DNA of 64,000 nt from Valencia hispanica (taxonomy: Eukaryota > Chordata > Actinopteri > Cyprinodontiformes > Valenciidae): positions 23,811,500-23,875,499 of the forward strand of contig OY747710.1 in the NCBI GenBank assembly GCA_963556495.2, written 5' to 3'. Below are positions 21,165 to 34,006 of the stretch, piece after piece. The translations under genes and the position numbers were made by a program. Each line of letters opens with the position of its first letter. Position 1 is the first letter of the stretch. The notes under the pieces are model-generated. The model searched no databases. It was given only the letters and a program-made list of their open reading frames with translations, and had not been told where the DNA came from.

Positions 21165-22400
21165 TTTCACATGGCTAATTAACCTAACTGCTTTTACCGC
21201 TCACTTCAGTAAATACATTTGGGTTGTAAGTTTTTTGGATATTTTCTTGTAATATTGCATTCAGCAATAACTTTGACCTTCACCATTTTGGAAACTGTCA
21301 TCCATATCTACTGCTGTGAGACTTCTTTCTAGCAGGCTGAATAATGTGATAGCATGCAAAGTGGGCATTCATGACAACTGGAAATGGCAGCCAACGGATA
21401 TTGCATTTTCAGCATTCATTAGGAATATCTTTCATGCACACCCACACTGACATTGCCATATTGATATATGGTGCAGTCCTTGGAAGTCAATGTATTGTTG
21501 AAAACTCTCTTAGCAACAACATTCTGTACCTGTCTCTTTTTCAGATGTGGTGACATTGGTGCACATAGGAAATAAATAGGATGGGTTTTTCAAAATCAAG
21601 GGTGCACATTCAGATTTGCCTGTGGAAATGATGCGCGTTTAAATTTAGATTTTCTGTTTACCACACCATTCCCGTCTCAGATATGTTAAGATACAGATTT
21701 GGTCCGTGGGGTGCAAGATTAGGGATTAGGTCCAGAATCTCTTCGGCCATCTAATTAAAATCCTTAGAACAGGCTTTAACAAATGGTTAAAAATGTATAA
21801 TTCGAGGTAATCAAATAAAGGCATCATGGCTAAAAATTTAAAGAGAAATTGGCAAATGATAAGACAATATTTATTAAACATACAGAAATTGTCATTTTAG
21901 GACTGCAGTTGTTTAAAACTCAGTAGAAAAGTTGAGAATTTATCTTCAAGTAAAACTAATTTTATCGATCAACTATTGTTTTTGTTTTTATTTAACCAGT
22001 GAGATGGGAAGAGTTATGGATTTAAAGTCATTTACAGAGGCTGATAGTTTTTGCTGTTGGAGTTCTAAGGTTAAATCAAGATTGCTTAACATGATTGCTC
22101 ATTGTGTTTGGAAACACATGGCACGTATTCTGCTTAAAGAACAAAATGAGAGTGTCCTTGCAAAGCTTAATATTGACAAATAATTTCCTAATTTTTGTCT
22201 GTGGCATTTATGTGATCACAAGGAACCAATGTTGAAATGAAAATGTTAGTTGTTGCACGAGCAGCCTTGCATGTTGCCAAACAATGAAGTAATTCAGACG
22301 TTATTTTAAGTTGTGTAAGATTAGATAGTTTTCGGAAGATGTTTTCACTTTAAAGGACATGTTGAGACAATAGTACATTCCCCCTTTACCTGCTTCTGCA
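21165..22400. other. Spacer with no recognised feature
   Basis: AT-rich. Short open frames such as 21,932-22,183 have no recognisable motif or splice context. Confidence 0.45.
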
Positions 22401-22640
22401 ATTCAGTTTACTTCATTTATATAAATTCACATCCAGAAATACAAAATCAAATCAGTCCAATAACATAAACAGTTTAATTCAATTACACATATTCCAGTTC
22501 AATCCCTTTTATAATTCATAGCAGTCAGATACTAGTTAAACCAGTTGGTAAATGGTTATCTAAGGAAGTCTAGGTGTATGCGTTGAGTCATTGACCTTGA
22601 GGCAATCCCTCATCCTGAGCAAGGATGCGTGCAGAATAAG
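22400..22640 (-). mobile_element. L2-like LINE 3' fragment
   Basis: The order of phrases (cagtttacttcatttatat, then 'gcaatccctcatcctgagca') copies the 3' untranslated tail of the LINE at 49,158-49,380. Only the 3' ~240 bp is present. Confidence 0.7.
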
Positions 22641-22644
22641 CTTT

Positions 22645-24690
22645 TGCATTGTCCATTTTAAGAAATTCTTCTGTCACTTTTGAGGTTCTGTTTTTCACAC
22701 ACATGTTGGCACTGCATAAGTTGAAATTAGTTTTTGCAAAAGACAAGAATAAAACCCTGTAACAACACAAACCCCGGCTTTTGGACTTTTGCTGATAACT
22801 GTCTGTGTGCCCCTTTTATTAACTCATTTTATAACATATCACATTTCAAAAGCAACCTTCCCCACACCAGTATAGGGCAAACCTTCTATGAAAAGGTCCT
22901 TGTATTGTCAGAGTCAAGCTGTGTTGCTCCAGGCTCTACTAAATTGTCAGTGAGATAAGTGGTAGAGTCGGTCAGTGCACACATGCGCTCAAATCAGACA
23001 AAAAAAAGTTTGAGCCATGCTCCACTATGTCTTATAATTATTATCTGTGGAGACCAGCCAGCGTAAACACACCTCAGATGCGTTGAAACAGGGTCACTGT
23101 GACAGAGTTGAAGTTCAGAGTGAACGAATGAAGGGTAGACACACTATTATGGAAACAGACTGAAGGCAATGCAGGATGATTGAGGTGACTGAAACCAGTG
23201 GGCTCGGCGCGCTTATCAGGGTCAGCCACAAGGCTCAGGCCAGCAGCGCGTGACATGATATTAAATGGTGGAAGTTATCGTCGTTGATGAAATGCAGGCG
23301 AAGAGAAGGTGCAATCAGCCAAAGATCCCCCCCCCCCCCAAAAAAAGTCTGATTCAGACACATGACAGGAGCCCAACAAATAACACACACACATAAACAT
23401 ACAAGGGCAAACGTGACACAGACAGAAGGACAGTCCAAGACGTGATCTGTCAGTCAGAGAGGAGCGTCATGGTCTCACTGTCACAACACTGCCACAGTCA
23501 AAAATCCATTTGATTAAAGTGGGATCTGTCCGGTTCTGCTTGGACCCCATCAGTCACAAGTAAGAACTTTAGTGCTGATTGACAGGAGTGGGTGACATTT
23601 GGTTGGTGCAGACAGCTACACACTCTGCAACAAACTGCTGTCCCACTAATAATCTTAAGAGGTTTTTTTGTAAGCACTGACAATGTGCATATTATAAAGC
23701 ATTATTTATTCTTTTCATAGTAGACTTTGCTGTTTCCTGACTGGACATTCAGCTTTGTGTTAGAGTATGACCCTGTGAAGCTAAGTTCTTTTGTCTTTTT
23801 ATGTCTACCAGTGTTGTTAGGGTATTCGTTTGTGTTGTGGTAAAGAAAAGGAGGAGTTTGTTTTTGAGCTCATAGCATGTGGTTGTCCGTCTCTGCCTTT
23901 TACAATGGCCCTGAAGCTCGGCCGTGTTTCCCCCTGTGGTTTACGGCTTTGCGCTATAAGATCATAGTTGAGGGCACTGTGTGAGCTTACAGGTTTGATA
24001 AAATCTTGTATGAGGTGATGAAACCCGAAAACAAGTATAGCTGCATTGCCCTTTACCAAAACTTTAACCTGACTTACATTTGAATCTATTGTTGACTGTT
24101 ATCTGTAGATTGTGCTTAACAAAGCTAAATCCTCATAATGGGCTGTACACCCTAAAGGTTACTCTTTATACCTGGGAGCCTAATTCAGTTTGGCTTTTAG
24201 CTATCAAGATCTTAAATATACTGGTCAACAACAAAGATGCTGGATATCACTTAGTTTGTTGTCTGTGAGAGGAGCACATTTGAATACCAAACAAAGAAAA
24301 CCTGACAAATTACAATATGCAGTTTTTCATTTAAAGGTTTCCTAAGCCAACCTTGTCTCATTTGAAGAAGTAATCACCTACCTGTCCCTTGAATCAACTC
24401 TGATTAAGTGGATTTTTTGGTGACTGGTCACACTGAGGCATTATCACTGTCAGACCTGTAAAATCTTGAAATCACTCAGACGCTATCTGACAGCATGAAA
24501 CTGTCTTTAAATGCTTACAATTCCAAAAGATCCAAGAAAAGATAAGAAACAAAGCCACTACCTTCTATAAATCCAAAGGTTTGCTCCGATTATATCCACC
24601 ATGTTTCAGAAAAATGAACATGGTGATTGTATTGTGACGGTCTGAGGCTGCCTTGCTGCTTCAGGACCTGAATGACTTGCTGTAAATGAT
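22645..24690. other. Spacer with no recognised feature
   Basis: Includes a poly(C) run at ~23,328-23,339. No exon-like conserved protein signal was seen on either strand. Confidence 0.4.
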
Positions 24691-24694
24691 GATA

Positions 24695-24800
24695 AAGTGT
24701 CTGTACTTATATAGAACCTTTTCAAGTCTGAGGACTCCAAAGTGCTTTACACCCATTCATTCACACGTTCACTTACTGATGGCCGCAAGCTACATTGTAG
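24695..24800. repeat. Dispersed teleost repeat fragment
   Basis: Contains 'caaagtgctttacacccatt' followed by 'ttcacacgttcac', a phrase common in 3' ends of fish LINE/SINE copies. Confidence 0.45.
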
Positions 24801-24899
24801 CCGCAGCCGCTCCAAAAGTTCAGCTTTCTCTGAAAGCCTTGCTTGTGAAGCACTCTGGTCAGGATGAGAAATTTGCTAAATAAATAAACTTGACCTTCA

Positions 24900-26530
24900 T
24901 GGTAGTTTTTGCTACTAAATATTACACAAGTAGTTATCTTTAGGGGACAGTTGCTTATTCTCATTTTGGCAGGTTTGTCTGGATAGCTTTTATACTCATT
25001 AATAAATAAACTCATAATTTGAAAGGTTATCTTTGTGTGATATTAGCATTTGTTTGATTGAGGTAATCTATAAGGAGGTAAATAATTTTCTAAACCTCTA
25101 TGCGTTATTATTGTCAATACTGACAGCTGTAAAGTTCTGCTTTGGTTTTATTTCCATATGTTGAGTTACTCCCTTGACCTTAAAGCTCCAGTCCGGAGAA
25201 TATATTTATGTATCACAGCTTTATAAATCTTTAACATGATGATGGGTTTCAATACTATGATAAAAAGCTAGTGCTCCACAACATTTGTAATTCTTCCTAA
25301 GTCCCTCCTTCCTCCCATAGACCCCTATGCATTTCACACTGACCGCCGAATTTCTTTAGCCAGTAGAATTTTAGTTCATTTTGAGTCTCAAAAAAGGTTC
25401 TGGTCTCTCTTTTTTTCAGTCTCATTGTAGATCACCGCTTAAAACATATGATTAAGGGGATAATGAACTACTGGTGAATCATTATGACAGAAAACGCAGG
25501 ATTTTAGTAGATTCAAAGGACAACTATAATATTGGTCTGTCACATCCCTGTTTGGGCTTAACAATACATACATCGAAAATATGTCAACATTGCAATATCA
25601 GCTCAATATCACAAAGGACTATTTAGGTTGCAGAATTTGTTTATTACATTCAAATTTCAAGTATTCAAATTCTGCATGCCATTACATTTCACCTTTGGGA
25701 TGTAGTAATTCATCCATAACGGATCCTCGTTCAGTCTCGTTAGGTGAAGGTCGAGTGCTGCCTGCAAGCGTAAAAGGACAAGAGAGAAGGTAGCTGTGGA
25801 TAAATTGCTTTTCGATTTTACAAGTTAAACAGGCATTTCGTTACAGATATTGATGAGCAGGGCTCACGATTCTATTTTTAAGTAATTGGCCGTAGCCATT
25901 GACTGGTAAGGACGTAGCACTAAAGTAGCCTAGATTGGTGAAGTTGACACTAGCTTAAACAATGTTGCCACAGTAACGAACGCTTTTCGCGCCACATCAT
26001 TGTATTGTGTCACTGGTAGGGTGACCAACCGTCCTCTTTTCCCCAGACATGTCCACTTTATATGTGCTGTCTGGGGCATCCGGGGGATTTATAGACTGAT
26101 GGAAATGTCCCGGTTTTTATTGTTTTTCATAGGACCATACTTAAACTGACTGGTGCGATGCATGCAGTATGACAGCTTTTCTCTCATGTAACGTCTTTCC
26201 AAGCTGCTGTCTAAGTGCCTTGTTCTGATTGTTTCATCTAATTCTTGAAAACTGGCCAGGCCAATATATTGCATTTGTGATTGGAAAAACCTGGGTGTAT
26301 CCAGGAAGTTTCTTTTAAAGAAGGCTAAATGGGGGCCAGTGGTGATGATCTTGGGTTATCGCCCCAAAATAAAACAAAAAACCAAATGGGAAACAGGGCT
26401 TTAATACAAGGGGGTGGGGCAGCTGCAGCTCTAGAATGTAATAGTGTATATCTGCATTTAAAAATAATTATTTGAACTAAAGTTGGTAATTAAGTTGCAA
26501 AACTTGGAGGACCTACATGTGTAAGTAACA
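24900..26530. other. Spacer with no recognised feature
   Basis: AT-rich sequence with no convincing coding signal. A short higher-GC patch near 26,000-26,110 remains unexplained. Confidence 0.4.
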
Positions 26531-26775
26531 ATAAAGTGTAACTGAACCCCCTGAAAAATCATAACCCCGCCCCCAGACATTAAAAAAATTCTACAAAGTG
26601 GGCGGTGCCAGGAAGAATGGAGAGGTGTGGCCAAGTGTGGTGGATGAGCGGAGGGGGGAACGTGGGGGTGTGTTCTGGAGGTCAGTGACAGCTCGCTTAA
26701 TCTGACACTGAAACATGGACAGTGACCAAAGCGACGTTGGCAGTTTTGCAACTGATCGATCTGATCAATATTCAT

Positions 26776-27071
26776 CTGTTTTGAACGTTAGCCTATGTTA
26801 GCCTTACCACTCAGAGACTGGAGCCATCCTGTCTCCCTCTGCCTCAGCAGCACCGCCCGAGCCCGGTGCTGACTCAGCACCCTGAGTCAGCGGATCTCTT
26901 CCGCCGTCACCGGAGATAGAGGAGTAGAGGGAGGCTTTATGGAGCCCAGCGGCCATGAGCCGTAATAATTCAAACCGCTCCCCGAGGCCTCCGGTGCTGC
27001 TGAGGGAGAAAGAGATAGGATGGGTCCGGTCTCTGAATGGTAATGCTAACATAGGCTAACGTTCAAAACAG
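26776..27071. repeat. Inverted repeat, ~79-bp arms
   Basis: The left arm 26,776-26,854 (ctgttttgaacgttagccta...) and right arm 26,993-27,071 (...taggctaacgttcaaaacag) are imperfect reverse complements separated by ~138 bp of GC-rich sequence. It lies inside the long MITE copy and is absent from the short copy. Confidence 0.85.
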
Positions 27072-27161
27072 TATGTTAGCTATGCTAACTAAGTGCTAAT
27101 GTGATAATAATGGTAACCTGAAAAACACAATCCAACTCCAAACTCGCCACGGGGCCGGTAT

Positions 27162-27422
27162 TAGTGATGTTTCGGTCGTGAACGAACCGGCTCTAAGAGC
27201 TAACTCTTTGAAGTAAACAATGGGAGCCGTGTTTTTTTTCCTTTCTCCCCCACTTGTTTTGGTACATTTGGTACACATCGTTTTGCATAAATTTTGGTGA
27301 TACATACACTTTAAGCAACAGAAAATCTGAGGAGCCACTTGGGAGCCGAAAGAGCCGGCTCTTTATGGTGAGCCAAGCCAAAAGAAATGGCTCTCCAAAC
27401 AGAGCTGGAATTCCCATCACTA
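27162..27422. mobile_element. Non-autonomous hAT-like MITE with perfect 8-bp TSD
   Basis: GCCGGTAT flanks it exactly (27,154-27,161 and 27,423-27,430). Ends are tagtgatgtttcgg... and ...ggaattcccatcacta, so TAGTGATG and CATCACTA are inverted. Sub-terminal 'accggctcta' and 'gccggctctt' are also complementary. An 8-bp duplication is diagnostic of hAT-type insertion. At 261 bp it has no coding capacity. Confidence 0.9.
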
Positions 27423-27764
27423 GCCGGTATGTCTGAAAGTTTTATACCCAAACCCACGGGGCGTGTCTGTGAGACCATGACTGCTTTGACACAGTCAATG
27501 CCTGTGACGTAAAGATGTACCGCTCTCCACCTATCACAAAATTTGAATGCAGTAGCCACAGTTCAACCCTAAGAGGGCAGCACTAAGACGTTTTTAGACA
27601 AAGTGTAGAATTAAACAAGTTTACACGAAAATGTAAAAAAATCCCCAGAAACTAAAAGATTGCATTGGTAAAGACCCATTTATACAGTTTAGAAGCAAAA
27701 AAAAAGTTGTTTTGGGGTTTAGTTACTCTTTAAATGTGTAAGGGAATACATGCATATACCCACT

Positions 27765-27785
27765 ATTTATTTATTTATTTATTTC
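27765..27785. repeat. (TTTA)n microsatellite
   Basis: About five TTTA units just right of the MITE. Confidence 0.8.
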
Positions 27786-28221
27786 AAATCTGTAACACTT
27801 GAGTACGTTGTCTAACGTGTTTCAGAAATGTCATGCCTGAGACATTCCCATGTCTACCAGTTTGGCAGGTGTAGCCCAAAGGTTTTTGCAAAACCTGCTA
27901 AAGGCCAAGGAGAGTTATTCCAGGCATAGTAATAACAGAACAGAGGCGTGAGGAACATGCTAATTTATCTTAATTAATGCTGTTATCAAAACATTTAACA
28001 TTAGCCTTACAGTCGCATAATTGATCTAATATCGTGCAACTTCAATCCTTCTCCATAGTTTAATTTAGCTCTATTCAGTTCAGTATATTTAAATAACCTA
28101 TTCAGCATAACATTTCATCACTATAATTTAATGTACTCGTTGGTCTTGTAGTGATCCACACGGTTCAGTCCTCTGCCCCATATCTTGGCTTATTATGCAG
28201 TATCACTTGATCTGCCTATAA

Positions 28222-28595
28222 TGGCGCTGCACAGTGGAACAGTTGGTAGCACTGTTTCTTGGCTTGCAGTAAGAAGGTCCTGGAAGCCAAAAAAAAAGGA
28301 AGGTCCTGGGTTCAAATCTCAGCCTGGGGTCTTTCTGCATGGAGTTTGCATGTTGTCTCTGTGCATTCGTGTGTACTTTCCGGGTACTCCGGCTTCTTCC
28401 CACAGTCCAAAAACATGACTGTTAGGCCCAGATTGTCCTTAAGTGAGTGTGCGTGTATGGTTGTTTGTCCTGTGTGTCTTTATGTTGCCCTGTGATGGAC
28501 TGGCAACCTGTCCAGGGTGTACCCTGCCTCTCCCCCAATGACTGCTGGAGATAGGCACCAGCCCTGCACAACCCTGCAATGGAGAAAAACTATAT
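28222..28595 (+). repeat. tRNA-derived SINE
   Basis: The 5' part has A-box-like 'cagttggtagcactg' (28,237) and B-box-like 'gggttcaaatctc' (28,308), split by a small internal duplication around 'aaggtcctgg'. The body has 'gcatggagtttgcatgttgt' and 'gatggactggcaacctgtcc'. It ends in 'agataggcaccagccctg'. Related pieces occur at 12.5, 14.9 and 16.3 kb. Confidence 0.8.
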
Positions 28596-28599
28596 ACGC

Positions 28600-31420
28600 T
28601 TATAACTAAGATTGCACAATTGTGTCCAAAATGACCATCACAATTATTTAGGAAAAAAATAACTTGTAAATGATTGTACTAAAGTTTTTTTTTTTTTTAC
28701 GACAATCATGACAATCTTAAAAATACTGCTTTTTCTTCTGTATTTTATTCATGCTGACTTGCATATCTTTACATTAAAAAAATACTATAATTCCCAGAGT
28801 CTCATTTTAAATTTAAACATGACATCACACACGGATGAAAAAATGACCATTAAACTATACATCTACGGTAACAAATTAGACAATAAATGAAGATTAACAA
28901 ATATTTGGGGCGTCATGTGCTGTATGCTCATTCAGCTGATGAGCAGCATTGATTCGTTGCTTGACATTTTTATTCTGCTATAAGTATCTACTTTGCTGTA
29001 ATAATATATTTAAATCATATTTATTGCAAATAATCTAAGAACTTAATGCCTTCGTATTTAGTTTTTAAGCTTAAAAAATAATTAAAAGTTTGTAAATGTT
29101 ATGTTTTTAGATATCGAACTATTTCAACAGATTTTTGGCTCCCTCTTGATTAAATACAAAAGTACTAAATATCTATTTTTGTTTATTTGAAATTAATTGC
29201 TAATACAAAAATAAAAACGAACTGTTGCAGCAACTGGGAAGTTGTAAGTGGTAGAGTAAATGAAGCGAGGTCGAGTGTAGCAGGAAGGGAATGATGGGAG
29301 ATAGAGATGAGGGATTGTGGCTAGTGGGTTGAAGGGGGAGGGGGCGTCAACCAAAAATAGCTGTCTCACATGTTTGCTGTGTGCATAGTGAGCCATGAAA
29401 TCAGCAAAAAGACGTCCTGCTGAATGTCTGGCTAATCTAATGTCTCAGCCTGATTTTTGCTAATGTAATTGCCCTTTTTTAGCTGCTTTTGCATGCAGGC
29501 ATGTCTTTTCTCAGCTATACAGATTTTCACTGTTCTTACTCTTGGGTATGTTTGGCTAACTTTGCCTCAGGTGGTAAAAGTCCATGAAGAAGAGCCAAAT
29601 GACTATCAAAACTGATAAATTCATCTGCATTTATTTTTTGCCCCGGTGTATTAACAAGGCTGAGTTAGGCAGCTGAATCAGACTCCACACACAAACATTA
29701 CCTTCCAGCATGTCATCAGGCAGCAGATGCAGCCTGCAGCATGTGCATAAAATCCAGACCACTGTTTCATTTGTCTCCCAATTGTTTGACTCAATAAATA
29801 CTGACTAAATGCCGGTTTTAAAAAGGTCCTTCAGTCTTCATACAAGCAAATCAAACACTTGCTATCTTGCACCGGGCAAGCTGAGACAGAAATATTTTAC
29901 TCCTGGTCTCTTTGCAGGTAATTCCTTTCATGCCACAAGGTGTGTTTGAACATGCTCGGTGGATTTTTGCCTTTCTCTTAGCACTGTTTCTCCTCGATTG
30001 TCTTGACTTTCATTACTTTTTCCCTCTGTTATTGCTCTGTTTGTGCCTACACCGATTGGTATCAAGGCAGTCCCATGATCCTCTCCACAGTTGATCCCGG
30101 GAGCAAAGCATGCTGGGGGTTGAGTAGCTGCAAGGGCATCATCGGAGCACGCTGCAGCTGGCTTTCTGTTTTTAATGTGTGTCTTTATGTGCTGATTTTA
30201 GTATTGCAGACTCAGGCAGCCGGTGTTGGCCGATGGAATATGTGGTAAGATATTCAAATGCTACAGCCAGCTATTCGCAAACATGATGTACCACAGTGGC
30301 TGATTAGGTGCTAAGGTTAGGGGGAAACTCACTAAGTTTACTGTTTGGGTCACTTCTATATTATCAAGAATTATTATTTTTTCTTTTCATATCAGATTCC
30401 TAATCTAGTGCTTTAAGTGAAAGGTGACACATTATTTTGTTTTACATTTAGACAAATGAGACTAAACTCTTCTGTTTTTAGGTTAGTATTAACAAACATA
30501 TTTCTTTAGGCAAAATGGTAAACCAACGACAATTGTAGGGGAATAATTTGACTTTTTTTAAATGGACAAGGTTACATATATTTATTTAGTATTTGGTAAC
30601 ACTAGCAGTGAATTTAATAATGCTACATCATCAGCCATATAAGGTAGTACCTTACCGTTTTAGAGTCAAATAGGTGGATTTTAACATTTTATATCTGGTA
30701 TGAAAAACCATGTAAGACATGTTTTCAAAATTTGTAGGTTTTCAGGTTCTAAAATATGGTAAATGGCTCTTAGCATAAAATGGGGCAAAATCCAGTAGAT
30801 TTATTAAAAATAGCTAATTATTGATAAAAGCTGACGGGTATATTTATTGCCTTTTTTTTAAAATACATATTTACAAACTTACCAGTTGCGTAATCTCAAG
30901 ACCTTTTCATTATGAGTTGTCCTTTTAATTTTGCCTGAAGCATAAAACTAAAGCCAGCACACACTCATGGAGCCCAGCTTATAAAAATTTATTGTGGTTT
31001 TGCTCAAACTGTTCTCACCGACCAGTTTATTAGTCTCAGCTACGTCAAACAGATGCAGTCTTTGACAGCCAAGCAATAAATTCTATCTTCATAAAGACAG
31101 AGTTGTTTTTTACATTAATATTTTACTGCTGAGTTTGAGGAACAAAAACGCAACCCATCAATGCAGTGTGCGTTGAACTAAAGGGCTAGAATGCACACAG
31201 CATAATCAACATTACAAGTTAGGAGATGTTGGCCAGATTGTGAAGAAAAAAAAGGAGTGGGTGAGTCAAACATCGGTGATAACAAAACTGAAAAACAGGA
31301 CAATTCAAGAATGAACCCTTTCCCTTTAAACACCTTTGTTCTTATACAGTCCCACATAAATTTTACCCTCCAGTTCAATACATATCTGAAGATCATTTTC
31401 ACAAATTTCTTTTGGGGTAT
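28600..31420. other. Spacer with no recognised feature
   Basis: Very AT-rich around 28,600-29,200; otherwise plain. The open frame 29,912-30,094 is hydrophobic but has no start context, homology or splice partner that I recognise. Confidence 0.4.
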
Positions 31421-31429
31421 GACATGATG

Positions 31430-32200
31430 CCCAGAAGTAGTTACACACGGCTGCCAAATTGTTTTATAGTGTTACAAAAGCACACAAATCCGAAGCAATG
31501 TGAGGTGCAAGGAATGTGATGGTTTTTAAAATCTTTTACAACTAAGAACCTGAAAGGTGTGATGTGCATTTGTTTTCAACCCCCCTGAGTCAGTATTTTA
31601 TAGAAGCCCCTTTTACTGAGATTGCAGCTGCCAATTCTTTGGATCTATTTAAAAAATTGAATAATATGGGCTGAAGTGGATTTTAATGCCGATATATGGT
31701 ACGTCCCTTGTTTGCAGTCGTGGCACACTCTTTTCACTTTCACATAATGTGTTGAGCATTGTTCAGGAGATATTCAAAGCTATATAACCTAACCTCTCCA
31801 GAGCTTTCTCCCTGACCTGTTTGCTGTGTGCCTTGGTCTTCATGATGGTGTTTATTCACTTATGTTCTCTAACAAACGGTTGAGGCCCTCACAGAACAGC
31901 TGGATTTATGCTGTAATTAAATTACACAATGGCGGAACCTGGTTTACTTCGATGATTTCTGAAGGTGAGTAGTTGCACTGAATTTTATTTAGGGGTACTG
32001 TAGTAAAAAACAAATGCACGGTACATTTTTCAGATTAGATTGGTAATTTTTTTTTTTTTAAGAATATTAATATCTCTACACTTTACAATTTCTTTAAAGT
32101 ACATTAAAGTTTATGGTTGTAATGTGACTTGTGAGACACCACAACATATTTAACGAAGTCTGAGGTTTTCCTGTATTTTTCCTTGGAAGGGAACTGTTTT
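31430..32200 (-). mobile_element. Decayed Tc1-like element
   Basis: The plus strand reads the complement of a common fish Tc1 family: 'tggtcttcatgatggtgttt', 'cctcacagaacagctgga', then 'gaattttatttaggggtac'. It is the reverse-oriented relative of the element at 11,360-12,052. No frame survives. Confidence 0.65.
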
Positions 32201-32716
32201 ACCAATGTGTAAGCAAAGATCTAAACTAGTTCTGCTTTTGCTCTTGACACCGTAAGTGCTAAAACAAAAACTTTAGGGGGTTTACTCTATTTTTTGAGTG
32301 TTCAAACTGTTGACTAAGAAATTCAAAACCAAATTAAAATATATTTTTTTACCAAATATGCGATGTTTCTGAGGAACTGAAGAGGGGTTTTTTTTGTCAG
32401 CCCTAAGCCACTGTGTTTCATGTGTTTGACTGGTTGTGGGTATTGTGGAGGGCGCTGTTTTCACCACTCGTCTCTACCAATCATATCACTGTGTATAGCG
32501 ATGGATGTCATTCTTAACACGTGTAGCTGCTTGATTTTTGTGCTCGCAGGAAGTCTTTCTGTGCTATCCACTCGGCTGAAGTTCTGTTGCTGCTTTCTGC
32601 TTTTCTGCACCACTGACGTCTTATCAGATATACTTGAATATTGTGTCCAATCTCTGGGATCTCTTGTCTTCCTGTACTTTCCTCTGTAGCTGTAGTCATG
32701 CAATGTATTATGTATA

Positions 32717-33600
32717 GTGGTTATAAAAAAATTAGCACACTCTTTTTAGAATGCCAGATTCTTGTGGTATAAAAAAATAGACCAATATTAATCATTTCAG
32801 AGCTTTTTTCCCCCTTTAATGATCAGTGACGTGCAATTCAACAGAAAATTAATAAATAAATTAAACACAGAAGGGTGTGATGGCTTAAGTGTGTACACCA
32901 TTAATACTTTGTTGAAGCCCCTTTTTATTGTATTACAGTCAGTAACAAATCAGAATGGGACATCCTAACCGATCAACATTTGACTACTCCGACAGACTTA
33001 GAGACTCAGATAAACCCCATATATTTTCAGTCAGATTCAGGTCTATGCTCTAGCTGGTCCATTCCAAAAATATAATGCACCTAGTTTTTGTTGGGTTGTT
33101 GTGTGGATAGTTGAAGATCATCTTCAGTTTTCTAGCAGAACCCTGAAGGTTTTCTGCTTCCATTGATTGGTACTTTGAACTGTTCATAAATAATTCTACT
33201 TAAAATAAGGCCCCAGTTCCAGGTGAAAAAAAGGGGCACCAAATTTGATCCTGCCAACAGATCAGTTTTTAGCATTACTCTCCAAATTTGATGGAGACTA
33301 ATGTTTCAACACAAAGTTTTACATCAGATGCAAGTTGGGTGTCTTTTAGCTGTGCAGCGCCTGATTCAACCTCTGTTTGTTGGAAGATCCACAGAGAGCC
33401 TCAGTTTAATGATTCAGCCAACACCATGCTTTACTGTGAGCATGCTCATGGCTGTTTTGGTGCCAAACATAGTTTTTGGAGTAATAACGTTTTTTGTTTT
33501 CAAACCCTAAAACACATTCCACACTTTAATTCTGCTTTAATGCGACTGAAAATGCAGTGCTGAGCTTAGATTCTTAGTGCTTCCTGCCTGCCACCTTACA
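32717..33600 (-). mobile_element. Decayed Tc1-like element, left part
   Basis: It starts with a TIR-like 'agtggttataaaaaa' next to TATA and has 'aaatagaccaatattaatca'. The complement of Tc1 transposase DNA follows ('aacaccatgctttactgtg' near 33,420). It probably pairs with 35,155-35,610, the opposite end of the same family, leaving the hAT element and other sequence between them. Confidence 0.55.
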
Positions 33601-34006
33601 TCATAGCCCTCAGATTGCTGTGGAATCTACTACGCAGCCAGAAGTTGCTAGATAATGCTGCTGCAGTAAGAGAAATCCGAATTATTGCCTTAGTCTGACT
33701 AAATTAGGACTTTTGATATGGATGTATCCATGACTGAAGTCCAGTGAACTGGCCTACTCCTAATCGAGCTAAGACACTTACATAATGTTGTGAAAAAAAC
33801 AAAGTCCTCTGCATGTATACCCTTGGCACTGCGCCTTCTGGAAGTGATGAGACTGTGGAGCGGGAATAAGAACACCGGTACGACAACACAACAGCAACCC
33901 AAAACATTGTAACACAATCAAACAGTACACTATGTACGAAATGGCTTTATTCTTTCTGCTTCACTGTCGCCAGCATATGTTTACTATTTGTGGTGGCTCT
34001 CTAGGC

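Larger units (their letters stand above)
26531..27734. mobile_element. Long MITE-like element with nested hAT MITE
   Basis: Terminal sequences are inverted: 'aaagtgtaactgaacccc' at the left and 'ggggtttagttactcttt' at the right. The first ~95 bp and last ~280 bp are near-identical to the 351-bp element at 48,188-48,538. This copy has about 570 bp extra in the middle, including a 79-bp-arm inverted repeat (26,776-27,071), plus a secondary hAT MITE (27,162-27,422). No transposase is seen, so its superfamily is undetermined. Confidence 0.8.

Noticed and set aside
28222..28330. tRNA gene
   Set aside because: A- and B-box-like words are present, but the sequence continues into a SINE body shared with other copies and no cloverleaf with intact arms is evident.
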